From Pradoshia sp. D12 (GTDB lineage Bacteria; Bacillota; Bacilli; Bacillales; Pradoshiaceae): a DNA stretch of 64,000 bases. Below, piece after piece: positions 45,476-53,515 of this stretch (within the stretch, counting starts at the first letter, position 1; each line of letters starts with the position of its first letter). The stretch spans positions 3,227,587 through 3,291,586 of the forward strand of contig NZ_CP044545.1 of assembly GCF_008935075.1 (NCBI RefSeq). The letters are read 5' to 3'. The position numbers and the translations under genes are program-made. The notes beneath the pieces are model-generated. The model made no database searches. It was not told the DNA's origin and was given only the letters and a program-made list of their open reading frames with translations.

Positions 45476-46280
45476 TAAACTTAAAATTAATACCCTTCAC
45501 AAGAACTATATCCAACAATTAAAAACCAACCAGCATAAAGTATGGCTGTATCAGGGTGTTATCTTTGTTTTATTTTTTGCTCTTTGGGAAATAGCCAGCC
45601 ATTTTTACTGGATAGATCCCCTCCTGTTCAGTTCACCTTCCAATGTCGTTGAAATGCTGATTGAAAAAATACAGGATGGCAGTTTGCTCAGCCATCTCGG
45701 ACTTACCTTGTTCGAAACAGTCATCAGCTTTATTTTAGGCACTCTACTAGGGACACTGCTAGCTGTTGCCTTGTGGTGGTCTCCAATGCTTTCAAAGGTC
45801 CTGGATCCCTATTTAGTCATCTTCAATGCTATGCCTAAGGTAGCCCTTGGACCCATTATTATTGTGGCGATGGGCCCTGGATTAATATCCATTATCACCA
45901 ATGGAATCATTATCTCAGTTATCGTTACGACTATAGTCGTCTACACGAGCTTCAAGGAAATCGATCCCAATTATATAAAGGTAATGGAAACGTTTAATGC
46001 TCGCCGCATGCACATCTTCAAGGAAGCTGTCTTGCCGTATTCCTTTCCAGTCATTATATCGACACTAAAGGTTAATGTTGGTTTAGCCTGGGTTGGTGTC
46101 ATAGTTGGAGAATTTCTTGTTTCTTCACAAGGACTTGGCTATCTAATCATTTATGGATTCCAGGTATTTAATTTCACCCTTGTTTTAATGGCATTACTCG
46201 TTATAGCTGTATTTGCAACGATTATGTATAAAATGGTCGAGTTTGTTGAAGCTAAGTTAATCCGCGACCGCTTATCATAA
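45465..46280 (+). CDS. ytlD: YtlD, ABC transporter permease
   Basis: A 271-residue permease of the SsuC/TauC class with about six helices and the EAA-type coupling loop ([20 protein letters not shown]). TTG start at 45465 chosen because GGAGATGGAG lies just upstream; the longer frame would overlap ytlC by 25 codons. Overlaps ytlC by 11 nt and the convergent ytkD by 6 nt at the 3' end. Confidence 0.9.
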   Translation: MTDNKLKINTLHKNYIQQLKTNQHKVWLYQGVIFVLFFALWEIASHFYWIDPLLFSSPSNVVEMLIEKIQDGSLLSHLGLTLFETVISFILGTLLGTLLAVALWWSPMLSKVLDPYLVIFNAMPKVALGPIIIVAMGPGLISIITNGIIISVIVTTIVVYTSFKEIDPNYIKVMETFNARRMHIFKEAVLPYSFPVIISTLKVNVGLAWVGVIVGEFLVSSQGLGYLIIYGFQVFNFTLVLMALLVIAVFATIMYKMVEFVEAKLIRDRLS

Positions 46281-46748
46281 AAATTTTAACCGGCTTATTT
46301 TATCCAGACATTTCAAAACAACCTGATCCTTCATAATGAAGCTATATTGGGTGCTCGTTTGAAAATCATGTGGCAGTTCTGACAGTAAAACGGGCCCTTC
46401 TGTTTCCAGATAATCTTCTTTCTTCGTAAGGGCAGTAAGCTCGGCATAAAATACTGCTTTAACAAAGGAACCCGCTGGGTCGAGTACTTTATACTCGCCA
46501 ATTGGAATTAACTGCTTTGCTTCTCCCCCTGTTTCCTCATATACTTCACGTATGGCAGCCTGAACAGGGGTTTCATTGTTTTCCACCTTGCCTCCGGGAA
46601 ATTCAAGCCCTCTTTTGGAATGGTTGGTAAGAACCCATTTCCCTTTATAGCGGCATATGACGAATACATGACGAGCTTCTTTTTCAAATTGACCTTGTTC
46701 ATCATGAAAATAGACATTATTTCCATGGATATCCTTAAATATGTCCAT
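46275..46748 (-). CDS. ytkD: YtkD, Nudix nucleoside triphosphatase
   Basis: A 157-residue Nudix hydrolase. The Nudix box runs from [10 protein letters not shown] to REVYEETGG around residues 51-75 with all key acidic residues present. YtkD of B. subtilis (158 residues) is a nucleoside triphosphatase with 8-oxo-dGTP activity and limits oxidative mutagenesis. Convergent with ytlD. No binding-site problem seen; start [10 protein letters not shown]. Confidence 0.9.
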   Translation of the reverse strand: MDIFKDIHGNNVYFHDEQGQFEKEARHVFVICRYKGKWVLTNHSKRGLEFPGGKVENNETPVQAAIREVYEETGGEAKQLIPIGEYKVLDPAGSFVKAVFYAELTALTKKEDYLETEGPVLLSELPHDFQTSTQYSFIMKDQVVLKCLDKISRLKFL

Positions 46749-46993
46749 CTATCTCTACACTTCTCTCTTAATTGTTTCTTTCAATTATAGCAAAACTGGC
46801 TCTTATATAATTTATAAGGAATAAATCAATTAGAAGCTTACTTTTACAACACACTTTCTTAAAAATATAACAAATATAGTCATGAAGGATGGAATCAATA
46901 ATATTTTCAATATAAGTAGAGTACATTTATAAAGGTTGGGGTAAATAATTACTATATGAATCGTGATCTAAAAATTGAAAGGAGTTCTTAGCA
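46749..46993. other. Intergenic region ytkD / DUF6154-like gene
   Basis: AT-rich divergent region of 245 nt; it should hold both promoters. No ORF supported. Confidence 0.4.
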
Positions 46994-47236
46994 GTGAATT
47001 TCATTGATGAACTATACCAATTGTATCGAGATAAACTAACTGGCGATGATGAAGATATTGATATTTTGGCTTTAGCCGTTTTAGAACAGCTTGATCGTAA
47101 GGATGTTATGCAATTAATTAATGAACTGGAAGATCGGGAGCTATATAATTTAATGGGGATATACATAATTGATAGCCTTAAAAAGCGATTTGCAAATGAT
47201 GATGTACAGCCGCCTGTATCAAAATATTTGCACTAA
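46994..47236 (+). CDS. Small acidic helical protein (DUF6154-like)
   Basis: An 80-residue protein, acidic in the first third (RDKLTGDDEDIDI) and then helical (LAVLEQLDRKDVMQLINELE). It resembles what I recall of the Bacillaceae DUF6154 family; function unknown. GTG start (46994) with AAAGGAG about 8 nt upstream. Monocistronic with its own terminator. Confidence 0.7.
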   Translation: MNFIDELYQLYRDKLTGDDEDIDILALAVLEQLDRKDVMQLINELEDRELYNLMGIYIIDSLKKRFANDDVQPPVSKYLH

Positions 47237-47253
47237 GATAGGATTACATAGCG

Positions 47254-47282
47254 AAACCTTCTAAAAATAGGAGGTTTTTTTA
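47254..47282 (+). terminator. Terminator after the DUF6154-like gene
   Basis: AACCTTCTA/TAGGAGGTT stem followed by seven T residues. Confidence 0.9.
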
Positions 47283-47392
47283 GTTTTTTAAATAAATTCA
47301 CAGAGACCCCGAAAAACGATATGGTAAGATATAGGTCATTTCTATGTAACAGCAATGATATAATAGAGGTCATAAAGACTGGGGGAAAGCAT

Positions 47393-47566
47393 ATGGGGAT
47401 GACAGGAATATTTATAATAGGGGCAATTATTATAGTCCTAATAATAGGGGTTACTGCACTTGTCACAACAAAAGCATACGAATACAAGCACACTATTGAT
47501 CCATTAGATCAAAATCCGCATTTGAGTGGTAAAGAAGAGGTTCGCACATCTGAACCACATGAATAA
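47393..47566 (+). CDS. ytzI: YtzI-like single-pass membrane protein
   Basis: A 57-residue protein with one long hydrophobic helix (residues 4-24) followed by a charged tail (AYEYKHTIDPLDQNPHLSGK). Matches YtzI of B. subtilis in size, topology and its place next to luxS; function unknown. ATG at 47393 chosen with GGGGGAAA upstream; an upstream in-frame extension has no site. Convergent with luxS. Confidence 0.75.
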   Translation: MGMTGIFIIGAIIIVLIIGVTALVTTKAYEYKHTIDPLDQNPHLSGKEEVRTSEPHE

Positions 47567-47569
47567 GCG

Positions 47570-47601
47570 CAAAAAAGAATCCCCAGATAAAAAGGGGATT
47601 C
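47570..47601 (-). terminator. Terminator after luxS
   Basis: GAATCCCC/GGGGATTC stem with a T run on the minus strand; it may serve both convergent genes. Confidence 0.88.
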
Positions 47602-47609
47602 GACTTTGT

Positions 47610-48083
47610 TTATGCAAATACTTGTTTTAAATCTTCTTTGCTTTGTGTCAGCCAAAATCTCATCAACTTTTTTGCACCTTCAAGGTCATGAAGCTTGGCT
47701 TGACCGCATTGTTTTTCGTTAGCCGCAGGAATATCAGTTATCTCAACAGCTTCTTTCATGGTTTTATCAAGCACATCTATGATTTCTTCAACAGTTGGCT
47801 CACCGCTGACCACCAAATAAAATCCAGTTTGGCATCCCATGGGTGAAATATCAATGATATCAAAGTGAGAATAACCCTCAGAATATTTCCTGATATTAAA
47901 CGCCAACAGATGCTCTAAAGTGTGAATCGCATCTGGCTTCATGGCCTGTTTATTTGGCTGGCAGAAACGAATATCAAATTTGTTAACAACTCCATCGCTT
48001 CCTACTTTATGAACACCACAATGACGAACATACGGGGCCTTAACAGCATTATGGTCCAAATCAAAACTTTCAACAGATGGCAT
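47610..48083 (-). CDS. luxS: S-ribosylhomocysteine lyase LuxS
   Basis: A 157-residue metalloenzyme that cleaves S-ribosylhomocysteine to homocysteine and the AI-2 precursor, recycling the SAM by-product. The metal ligands H54 and H58 (HTLEH) and C126 (NEKQCGQAK), and catalytic Cys84 (MGCQTGF) with Glu57, are all present. AAGGAGG precedes the ATG. Functionally linked to metK in this window. Confidence 0.98.
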   Translation of the reverse strand: MPSVESFDLDHNAVKAPYVRHCGVHKVGSDGVVNKFDIRFCQPNKQAMKPDAIHTLEHLLAFNIRKYSEGYSHFDIIDISPMGCQTGFYLVVSGEPTVEEIIDVLDKTMKEAVEITDIPAANEKQCGQAKLHDLEGAKKLMRFWLTQSKEDLKQVFA

Positions 48084-48219
48084 TATAAAACCTCCTTTTA
48101 AACTTATTACTAATTTTACCTTTTCTCCATCAATATTTCATCTCTAAAGTTTGAAGTTTGCCCTTTCAGGCATTATGATATGGTTGTATCTAAACATTCT
48201 AATTAAGGAAGTTCATATT

Positions 48220-48453
48220 ATGAAAAAAATATTACTAAAACTAGTCCGTTTTTATCAAGTGGCCATTTCACCTATGAAGCCGCCAAGTTGTAGATTTTAT
48301 CCAACATGTTCTCAATATGGCCTTGAAGCAATTGAGCGTTTCGGACCAGTAAAGGGGACCTGGCTAACCATAAAACGAATCTCTAAATGCCATCCACTGC
48401 ATGCCGGCGGGTTTGATCCTGTACCTGAAAAACAAGAAAAAAAAGACTCTTGA
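48220..48453 (+). CDS. yidD: Membrane protein insertion efficiency factor YidD
   Basis: A 77-residue protein with the YidD signature: [22 protein letters not shown] and the late [13 protein letters not shown]. It helps YidC-type insertases place membrane proteins. Corresponds to YtjA of B. subtilis. ATG at 48220 with AAGGAA 10 nt upstream. The -35 element of the next promoter overlaps its stop codon. Confidence 0.92.
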   Translation: MKKILLKLVRFYQVAISPMKPPSCRFYPTCSQYGLEAIERFGPVKGTWLTIKRISKCHPLHAGGFDPVPEKQEKKDS

Positions 48454-48545
48454 TTTACAAGAAAAAGCCGTGTATCATACTAGATATGCAAATCGTAATC
48501 TTTTCGATTTATATTTTTGCTTAACAAATCGTAATGAATACGATT
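48450..48545 (+). promoter_or_regulatory. znuA promoter with two Zur boxes
   Basis: TTGATT (48450-48455), 17 nt, TATCAT (48473-48478) form a sigma-A promoter. Box 1 (AATCGTAATCTTTTCGATT, 48491-48509) and box 2 (AATCGTAATGAATACGATT, 48527-48545) resemble the Zur consensus TCGTAATnATTACGA; box 2 mismatches its own palindrome at one position. Box 1 begins a few nt after the expected transcription start, so bound Zur would block initiation. Confidence 0.85.
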
Positions 48546-48562
48546 AACAGGAGGATACTACA

Positions 48563-49522
48563 TTGAAAAAAATATCATTTATATTCGCACTCATACTTGG
48601 TGCATCTATTTTTCTTTCCGGATGCAACAGCGATAATAGCACGGCTGATACTAAAAATGAAAACCAGCTTTCTATTTATACAACTGTTTATCCATTACAG
48701 TATATGGCTGAGCAAATAGGTGGTGAACATGTAAATGTATCTTCTATCTATCCGGCAGGTGTAGATGAACATACATTTGAACCAACACAAAAGGATATTA
48801 TCAATATCGCAGAGTCTGATTTATTTTATTACGTTGGATACAATTTAGAAGGCTTTGTAAATAACGTGACCAAAACATTGGGAAACGAAAATGTGGAAAT
48901 GATAGCTATTGGTGAAAAAGTAAATCTTGATACTCATGGACATGAAGAGCACGAACATGAAGATCATGAGCACGAAGACGACGGCCATAATCATGGTACA
49001 GTCGATCCGCACTTATGGATAGATCCACTATATGCAAAAGAAATGGCTGAACATATTAAAGACACACTGATTGAGAAAATGCCTGAACAAAAAAGTGCCT
49101 TCGAGGAAAATTACGAAACACTGGCTAAAAAGTTCGATGAGTTAAATACAGAATATACAAAGGTATTCAGCGAAGCACCTCATGATGAATTCCTTGTTTC
49201 TCATGCTGCGTTTGGATACTGGGAAGAACGTTATGATGTAGATCAAATAAGCGTCTCCGGTATATCTACATCCGAAGAGCCTACTCAAAAATCACTTGAG
49301 AAGTTAGTGGATACTGCCAAGGAACATCAACTTAAATATATTTTAGTTGAACAGAATATAAATAGTAAATTAACGGATATTATTAAAAAAGAGGCTAATT
49401 TGACTGCATTGCCTATTCATAATCTATCTATCCTGACTCAGGATGATATTGATTCAGAACGCGATTATTTTTCAATCGCGAAGGATAATTTAGACTCACT
49501 GCAAAAAGCTTTAAATGATTAA
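48563..49522 (+). CDS. znuA: Zinc ABC transporter substrate-binding lipoprotein ZnuA
   Basis: A 319-residue cluster A-I binding lipoprotein: signal peptide with lipobox LSGC (Cys21), an H-rich loop (HGHEEHEHEDHEHEDDGHNH, near 130-150) typical of zinc rather than manganese binders, and ligands in DEHTFEP, DPHLWIDP and VSHAAFGYW. TTG start after AGGAGG. Two Zur boxes sit in its promoter. No permease or ATPase gene is adjacent, so it must work with znuBC encoded elsewhere. Resembles YcdH/ZnuA of B. subtilis. Confidence 0.93.
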   Translation: MKKISFIFALILGASIFLSGCNSDNSTADTKNENQLSIYTTVYPLQYMAEQIGGEHVNVSSIYPAGVDEHTFEPTQKDIINIAESDLFYYVGYNLEGFVNNVTKTLGNENVEMIAIGEKVNLDTHGHEEHEHEDHEHEDDGHNHGTVDPHLWIDPLYAKEMAEHIKDTLIEKMPEQKSAFEENYETLAKKFDELNTEYTKVFSEAPHDEFLVSHAAFGYWEERYDVDQISVSGISTSEEPTQKSLEKLVDTAKEHQLKYILVEQNINSKLTDIIKKEANLTALPIHNLSILTQDDIDSERDYFSIAKDNLDSLQKALND

Positions 49523-49529
49523 TCACGTA

Positions 49530-49562
49530 AAAGCCCGAATTCTTTTGGATTCGGGCTTTTTT
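49530..49562 (+). terminator. Terminator after znuA
   Basis: AAAGCCCGAAT/ATTCGGGCTTT stem followed by a run of T residues. Confidence 0.95.
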
Positions 49563-49630
49563 CTTCCTGTATTTACTTTACATATAAGAGGTGAAAAGAA
49601 GCATTCTAACAAAAGAAAGGAGAGATTTTT

Positions 49631-49792
49631 ATGCCAAATGGTGTTAAATGCTCTGTGAATTCCTGCCACTTTTGGAAACAAGGGAATAAATGTGCAGCAG
49701 AAAAAATTCAAGTAAATATGTATTCAGAGGAACGTGCTTATAAAAGTGGCGATACTGGATGCAAAACCTTTCGCCCAGCTGACTTTTTATAA
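49631..49792 (+). CDS. DUF1540 family small Cys-rich protein
   Basis: A 53-residue protein with four cysteines: CSVNSCHFW, GNKCAA and GCKTFRP, the DUF1540 arrangement, probably a small zinc- or iron-binding domain. GAAAGGAGAG lies 8 nt before the ATG. Function unknown; DUF1540 proteins are common in spore formers. Followed closely by the next small gene and possibly co-transcribed. Confidence 0.8.
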   Translation: MPNGVKCSVNSCHFWKQGNKCAAEKIQVNMYSEERAYKSGDTGCKTFRPADFL

Positions 49793-49809
49793 ACGAAAGG
49801 CTGTCATAA

Positions 49810-50013
49810 ATGGATATCAATCACATACTCCGAAATTTTAACGAGGATTTACAAAATTCCAATTCCTTAACATTTCCTATATGCGTGGACTCTTTTACGA
49901 ATTATTGGAGTACCGAATTCGGATCCCTTGATGAATTACCGAAGGAAGTAGACCAGCTTATAGCTAAACGGGGATTGGAATTAGGTTTACTGGAAGAAGA
50001 AATAAATCAATAA
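49810..50013 (+). CDS. Small acidic protein, unknown
   Basis: A 67-residue acidic protein (MDINHILRNF start, Cys/Trp-containing middle FPICVDSFTNYW, acidic helical end LLEEEINQ). No family recognised. CGAAAGG lies upstream of the ATG, 17 nt after the DUF1540 stop, so the two are probably one transcript ending at the bidirectional hairpin. Confidence 0.6.
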   Translation: MDINHILRNFNEDLQNSNSLTFPICVDSFTNYWSTEFGSLDELPKEVDQLIAKRGLELGLLEEEINQ

Positions 50014-50016
50014 AGA

Positions 50017-50043
50017 AAAGCGCCCTGTGACCCAGGCGCTTTT
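50017..50043. terminator. Bidirectional terminator
   Basis: AAAAGCGCC/GGCGCTTTT perfect stem between convergent small genes. Confidence 0.88.
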
Positions 50044-50046
50044 CCC

Positions 50047-50178
50047 TTAGTAACTTTTCTTTACTAATTCGACAACTTCTTTTTCTGCCACATTTGTTAT
50101 TGCGGTTATAACTGATAATGGGAGTCCGCGACGCAACAAGATCTCAGCAATCAAGTATTGTTTTTTCGAACGAGCCAT
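50047..50178 (-). CDS. 43-residue small basic protein, unknown
   Basis: A short frame MARSKKQYLIAEILLRRGLP ending in TNVAEKEVVELVKKSY. The GG-rich site AAGGCGGGGAAG lies just before the ATG and the stop abuts a terminator, so it is probably expressed. Two predicted helices separated by RRGLPLS resemble the C-terminal half of a helix-turn-helix; this is only a resemblance. No family recognised. Confidence 0.6.
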   Translation of the reverse strand: MARSKKQYLIAEILLRRGLPLSVITAITNVAEKEVVELVKKSY

Positions 50179-50263
50179 TTCTTCCCCGCCTTCTTATGTC
50201 TTTTTTTCCATTATACAGGATTTGATAGCCGAATTGAATAAGTCCAACACCCAATATTCAGAA

Positions 50264-51712
50264 TTAACTAAAAAAATTAATTAACTCTCTTCTCACTATT
50301 TTGTTTGAAGCATTACGGGGTAACTCCTTACCCATCACTACTTTTTTAGGAATTTTATATCGCGCCAGCCTAGATTCACAAAATTCGATGATCTCTGTCT
50401 GTTGTAAATGGCTCGCTGGATGGGGGACTATTACGGCTGCTGGAACGGCTCCCCATTCATCATCGCTAAGACCAATGACTCCCGCTTCTTTTACGAAAGG
50501 ATGCTCCATCAAAACGGATTCTATTTCAGCCGGATAAATGTTTTCTCCACCAGAAATAATTAAATCAGAGCGTCTATCAATGACAAACAAATACCCTTCC
50601 TCGTCGATATAACCGATATCACCTGTATAAAACCAGCCATCCTGGAAAGATTCCGGTGCCCTTCCATGAAGATACCCCGGAGTTACATTTGGGCCTTTTA
50701 CTGCAATCTCTCCCGGTACACCAACTGCAGCAATCCTTCCATCCACAATAATTTTTATCTCACATGGCAATAATGGCTTACCGGCAGAGCCCAGTTTTCG
50801 CGTTGCATCTTCAGGAGCCAGCGTGACGATTTGAGAGCATGTTTCTGTCATACCATATGTTTGAAAGACAGGTGTGTTTTTATCCGTAGCCTTTTTCAAC
50901 AACGCCATAGGTGCTGAGCCGCCCCCTAACAGCATACAGCGAAATTCCTCAGGGTATGTCCTTTCTCCTAAATCTTCAAGCATTCTTGTCAAAGTATTCG
51001 TCACAACCGAGCAAATCGTAATCTTCTCTTTCCAAATAGCTTCATTTGCTTGTACAGGGTCGAATCCTCTTTGCAAAACAGTCTCTATCCCATAAATGAC
51101 TGATCTTAAAAGGATAGATAAACCACTTATATGGAATAGCGGCATAAAGCAAAGCCATTTATCATCATCGCGCAACCCTAAATTTAGAGCAGACCCAATC
51201 GCACTCCAATAATGGTTTCCCATCGTTTGCTGAACGGCCTTAGGCTTACCAGTCGTACCTGATGTGTACATAATAGTTGCCGTTTGATTAAACGATAAGT
51301 TCTTCTTTTCTTCAAATGACTTTGCCTTAGCCTTCTCTAATTGTTCCAGCCTTAGCACGGAAATATCCAGTAACATTTCGTTTTCTGATATGAGAAAATC
51401 AGCCTGAGCATCTTCTAATTGCCACTCTTTTTCCCGATCTGTTAAACGAGTATTCAATAGGACAATTTTGGCGCCAATCAGGAGAAGAGCATGTATCGTA
51501 AAGACCATCTCCGGCCGATTCTTCATGTTAATTCCAATTACATGACCTTCCGCAACACCCAACTCCGTCAATTTTTGAGCGTATAAATGGGCCATTTCAT
51601 ATAACTCTCTAAACGTCCACTTCTCTCCCTCAAATGAAAGAGCCGTACGCTCCGGAGTCACATACGCCCGTTGAATCAAAAACTGCGGAACAACCGTATC
51701 ATGCATCAACAT
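50264..51712 (-). CDS. menE: 2-succinylbenzoate--CoA ligase MenE
   Basis: A 482-residue acyl-CoA synthetase (ANL superfamily) that activates o-succinylbenzoate in menaquinone synthesis. AMP-binding motif TIMYTSGTTGKPKAVQ, then FQTYGMTETCSQ, YTGDIGYIDEEGY, and the C-terminal lysine in GKELPRNASNKIVRREL. Start at 51712 (MLMHDTVVPQ) chosen for GGGAAGG about 9 nt upstream; the frame opens 16 codons earlier. A terminator separates it from menB, and menC does not follow it. Confidence 0.93.
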   Translation of the reverse strand: MLMHDTVVPQFLIQRAYVTPERTALSFEGEKWTFRELYEMAHLYAQKLTELGVAEGHVIGINMKNRPEMVFTIHALLLIGAKIVLLNTRLTDREKEWQLEDAQADFLISENEMLLDISVLRLEQLEKAKAKSFEEKKNLSFNQTATIMYTSGTTGKPKAVQQTMGNHYWSAIGSALNLGLRDDDKWLCFMPLFHISGLSILLRSVIYGIETVLQRGFDPVQANEAIWKEKITICSVVTNTLTRMLEDLGERTYPEEFRCMLLGGGSAPMALLKKATDKNTPVFQTYGMTETCSQIVTLAPEDATRKLGSAGKPLLPCEIKIIVDGRIAAVGVPGEIAVKGPNVTPGYLHGRAPESFQDGWFYTGDIGYIDEEGYLFVIDRRSDLIISGGENIYPAEIESVLMEHPFVKEAGVIGLSDDEWGAVPAAVIVPHPASHLQQTEIIEFCESRLARYKIPKKVVMGKELPRNASNKIVRRELINFFS

Positions 51713-51822
51713 CTTTTCAACCTTCCCTCTGAACTCCTTCATGATCTCTCTGACCATCAAAGCGTTTTTAAGTACAAATACAAATTAACCTCTATCACTC
51801 TAACTGATACTTACATGTACAT

Positions 51823-51858
51823 AAAAACAGCCTGACGGTAGGCGTCAAGCTGTTTTTC
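51823..51858. terminator. Terminator between menB and menE
   Basis: AAACAGC-TGACG / CGTCA-GCTGTTT stem flanked by five A and five T residues, so it could work on either strand. It would end or attenuate the menFDHB transcript before menE. Confidence 0.85.
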
Positions 51859-51866
51859 GTTCTCCA

Positions 51867-52685
51867 TTAAGGGAATCGTGGGAATTGGTCAAAGTCTGGA
51901 TTGCGCTTTTCTTTAAAAGCATCGCGGCCTTCTTTGGCTTCATCTGTTGTATAATAAAGCAATGTTGCATCGCCTGCCAACTGCTGAAGTCCAGCCAGTC
52001 CATCGGTATCCGCATTGAAAGCTGCTTTTAGGAAACGAAGGGCAGTTGGGCTCTTTTCAAGCATTTCCTCGCACCATTGCACCGTTTCTTTTTCAAGTTG
52101 CTCCAATGGAACTACTTTGTTTACCAAGCCCATATCAAGTGCTTCCTGCGCATCATATTGACGGCACAAGAACCAAATTTCTTTTGCTTTCTTATGGCCT
52201 ACGATTCGAGCTAAATATCCTGCACCATAACCTGCATCAAAGCTTCCAACCTTAGGACCGGTTTGGCCAAAACGTGCATTTTCAGCAGCAATTGTTAAAT
52301 CACATACAACATGCAGTACGTGACCTCCGCCAATAGCATAGCCTGCTACCATTGCCACAACAGGTTTTGGAATAACACGGATCAAGCGTTGAAGATCAAG
52401 AACATTCAGACGAGGAATTTCGTCTTCACCCACATATCCGCCATGACCGCGAACCTTTTGGTCACCGCCAGAACAGAATGCCATGTCACCTGCGCCTGTT
52501 AAAATAATAGCACCTATTTCTTTATCATCCCTGGCACGGGAAAAAGCATCAATCAATTCCATTACTGTTTTTGGACGAAATGCATTGCGTACCTCTGGAC
52601 GGTTGATGGTAATTTTAGCAATACCGTTATATCTTTCATATAAAATATCTTCATATGTACGAATGGTTACCCAATCAAAAGCCAT
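51867..52685 (-). CDS. menB: 1,4-dihydroxy-2-naphthoyl-CoA synthase MenB
   Basis: A 272-residue crotonase-fold enzyme closing the naphthoquinol ring from o-succinylbenzoyl-CoA. Visible motifs: oxyanion-hole segment [31 protein letters not shown], and [19 protein letters not shown], all classic MenB. Length 272 equals B. subtilis. AGAGGGAGG precedes the ATG. It begins 2 nt after the menH stop. Confidence 0.97.
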   Translation of the reverse strand: MAFDWVTIRTYEDILYERYNGIAKITINRPEVRNAFRPKTVMELIDAFSRARDDKEIGAIILTGAGDMAFCSGGDQKVRGHGGYVGEDEIPRLNVLDLQRLIRVIPKPVVAMVAGYAIGGGHVLHVVCDLTIAAENARFGQTGPKVGSFDAGYGAGYLARIVGHKKAKEIWFLCRQYDAQEALDMGLVNKVVPLEQLEKETVQWCEEMLEKSPTALRFLKAAFNADTDGLAGLQQLAGDATLLYYTTDEAKEGRDAFKEKRNPDFDQFPRFP

Positions 52686-52687
52686 TT

Positions 52688-53515
52688 CTAATTCCTCCCT
52701 CTAATAAACTCACTTACTATTCTACCAAATATTTTGGGTTCTTCCACGTGTATTGCATGGCCAGTGTCATTTATTGTTTCAAATTGGCATCTATTAAGGC
52801 AATTCTGCATTTTTAAGGCCAATTGAACGAACTTTTTATCCAATGCTCCCGCGAGCAATAAAACGGGAAAATCCACCTCCTTTAATTCACTCCAAAATGA
52901 GGGCTGTGAGCCTGTACCCATTCCCATTAAACTATTTTGCAAGCCAATACTGGTATGGGATACTCTCTCCTGCCTAATTTCTGCTTTCTTGCCATTCGAC
53001 AGTCTTTCTTGTGAAGCAAATAACGGAATCTTCTCCCAATCATCTACAAAACTATCTATCCCATATTCTCTGATACGTTCTGCCAATTGTGCATCACTAT
53101 GTGCCCTCGACAGTCGTTCGCCTTCATGTTCCAGGCCTGGTGATGAGCTTTCTAAAATGAGAGTCCGAACAAATTCAGGATATAAAACAGCAAACCCCAA
53201 TGCCAGTCTCCCTCCCATCGAATAACCAAGAATATGTGCACTTTGGATATTTAAAGCGATTAAAATGTCCTTAATATCTTTAGCAGCCTTTTGCATTTCA
53301 TATCTATCAGGATCAATAGGCGCTTCTGTCAGACCATGCCCTAATAGATCCAGACTGATAAACTGAAAACAATGTTTGTAATCCTGAATAAATGTATTCC
53401 ACGTATTCATGGAACCCGTAAATCCATGCAAAAGAAGTACAGGCTGTCCTACTCCTTGCAATTGCACGTGATACTTTACTCCATTAATGGATAACATGAG
53501 TTTATTCGCCATCAT
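52688..53515 (-). CDS. menH: SHCHC synthase MenH (YtxM)
   Basis: A 275-residue alpha/beta hydrolase-fold lyase forming 2-succinyl-6-hydroxy-2,4-cyclohexadiene carboxylate after MenD. HG of the oxyanion region in [12 protein letters not shown], nucleophile GYSMGGR, and late LAGALDKKF and [11 protein letters not shown]. It overlaps menD by 14 nt with no independent strong binding site, which points to coupled translation. Confidence 0.92.
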   Translation of the reverse strand: MMANKLMLSINGVKYHVQLQGVGQPVLLLHGFTGSMNTWNTFIQDYKHCFQFISLDLLGHGLTEAPIDPDRYEMQKAAKDIKDILIALNIQSAHILGYSMGGRLALGFAVLYPEFVRTLILESSSPGLEHEGERLSRAHSDAQLAERIREYGIDSFVDDWEKIPLFASQERLSNGKKAEIRQERVSHTSIGLQNSLMGMGTGSQPSFWSELKEVDFPVLLLAGALDKKFVQLALKMQNCLNRCQFETINDTGHAIHVEEPKIFGRIVSEFIRGRN

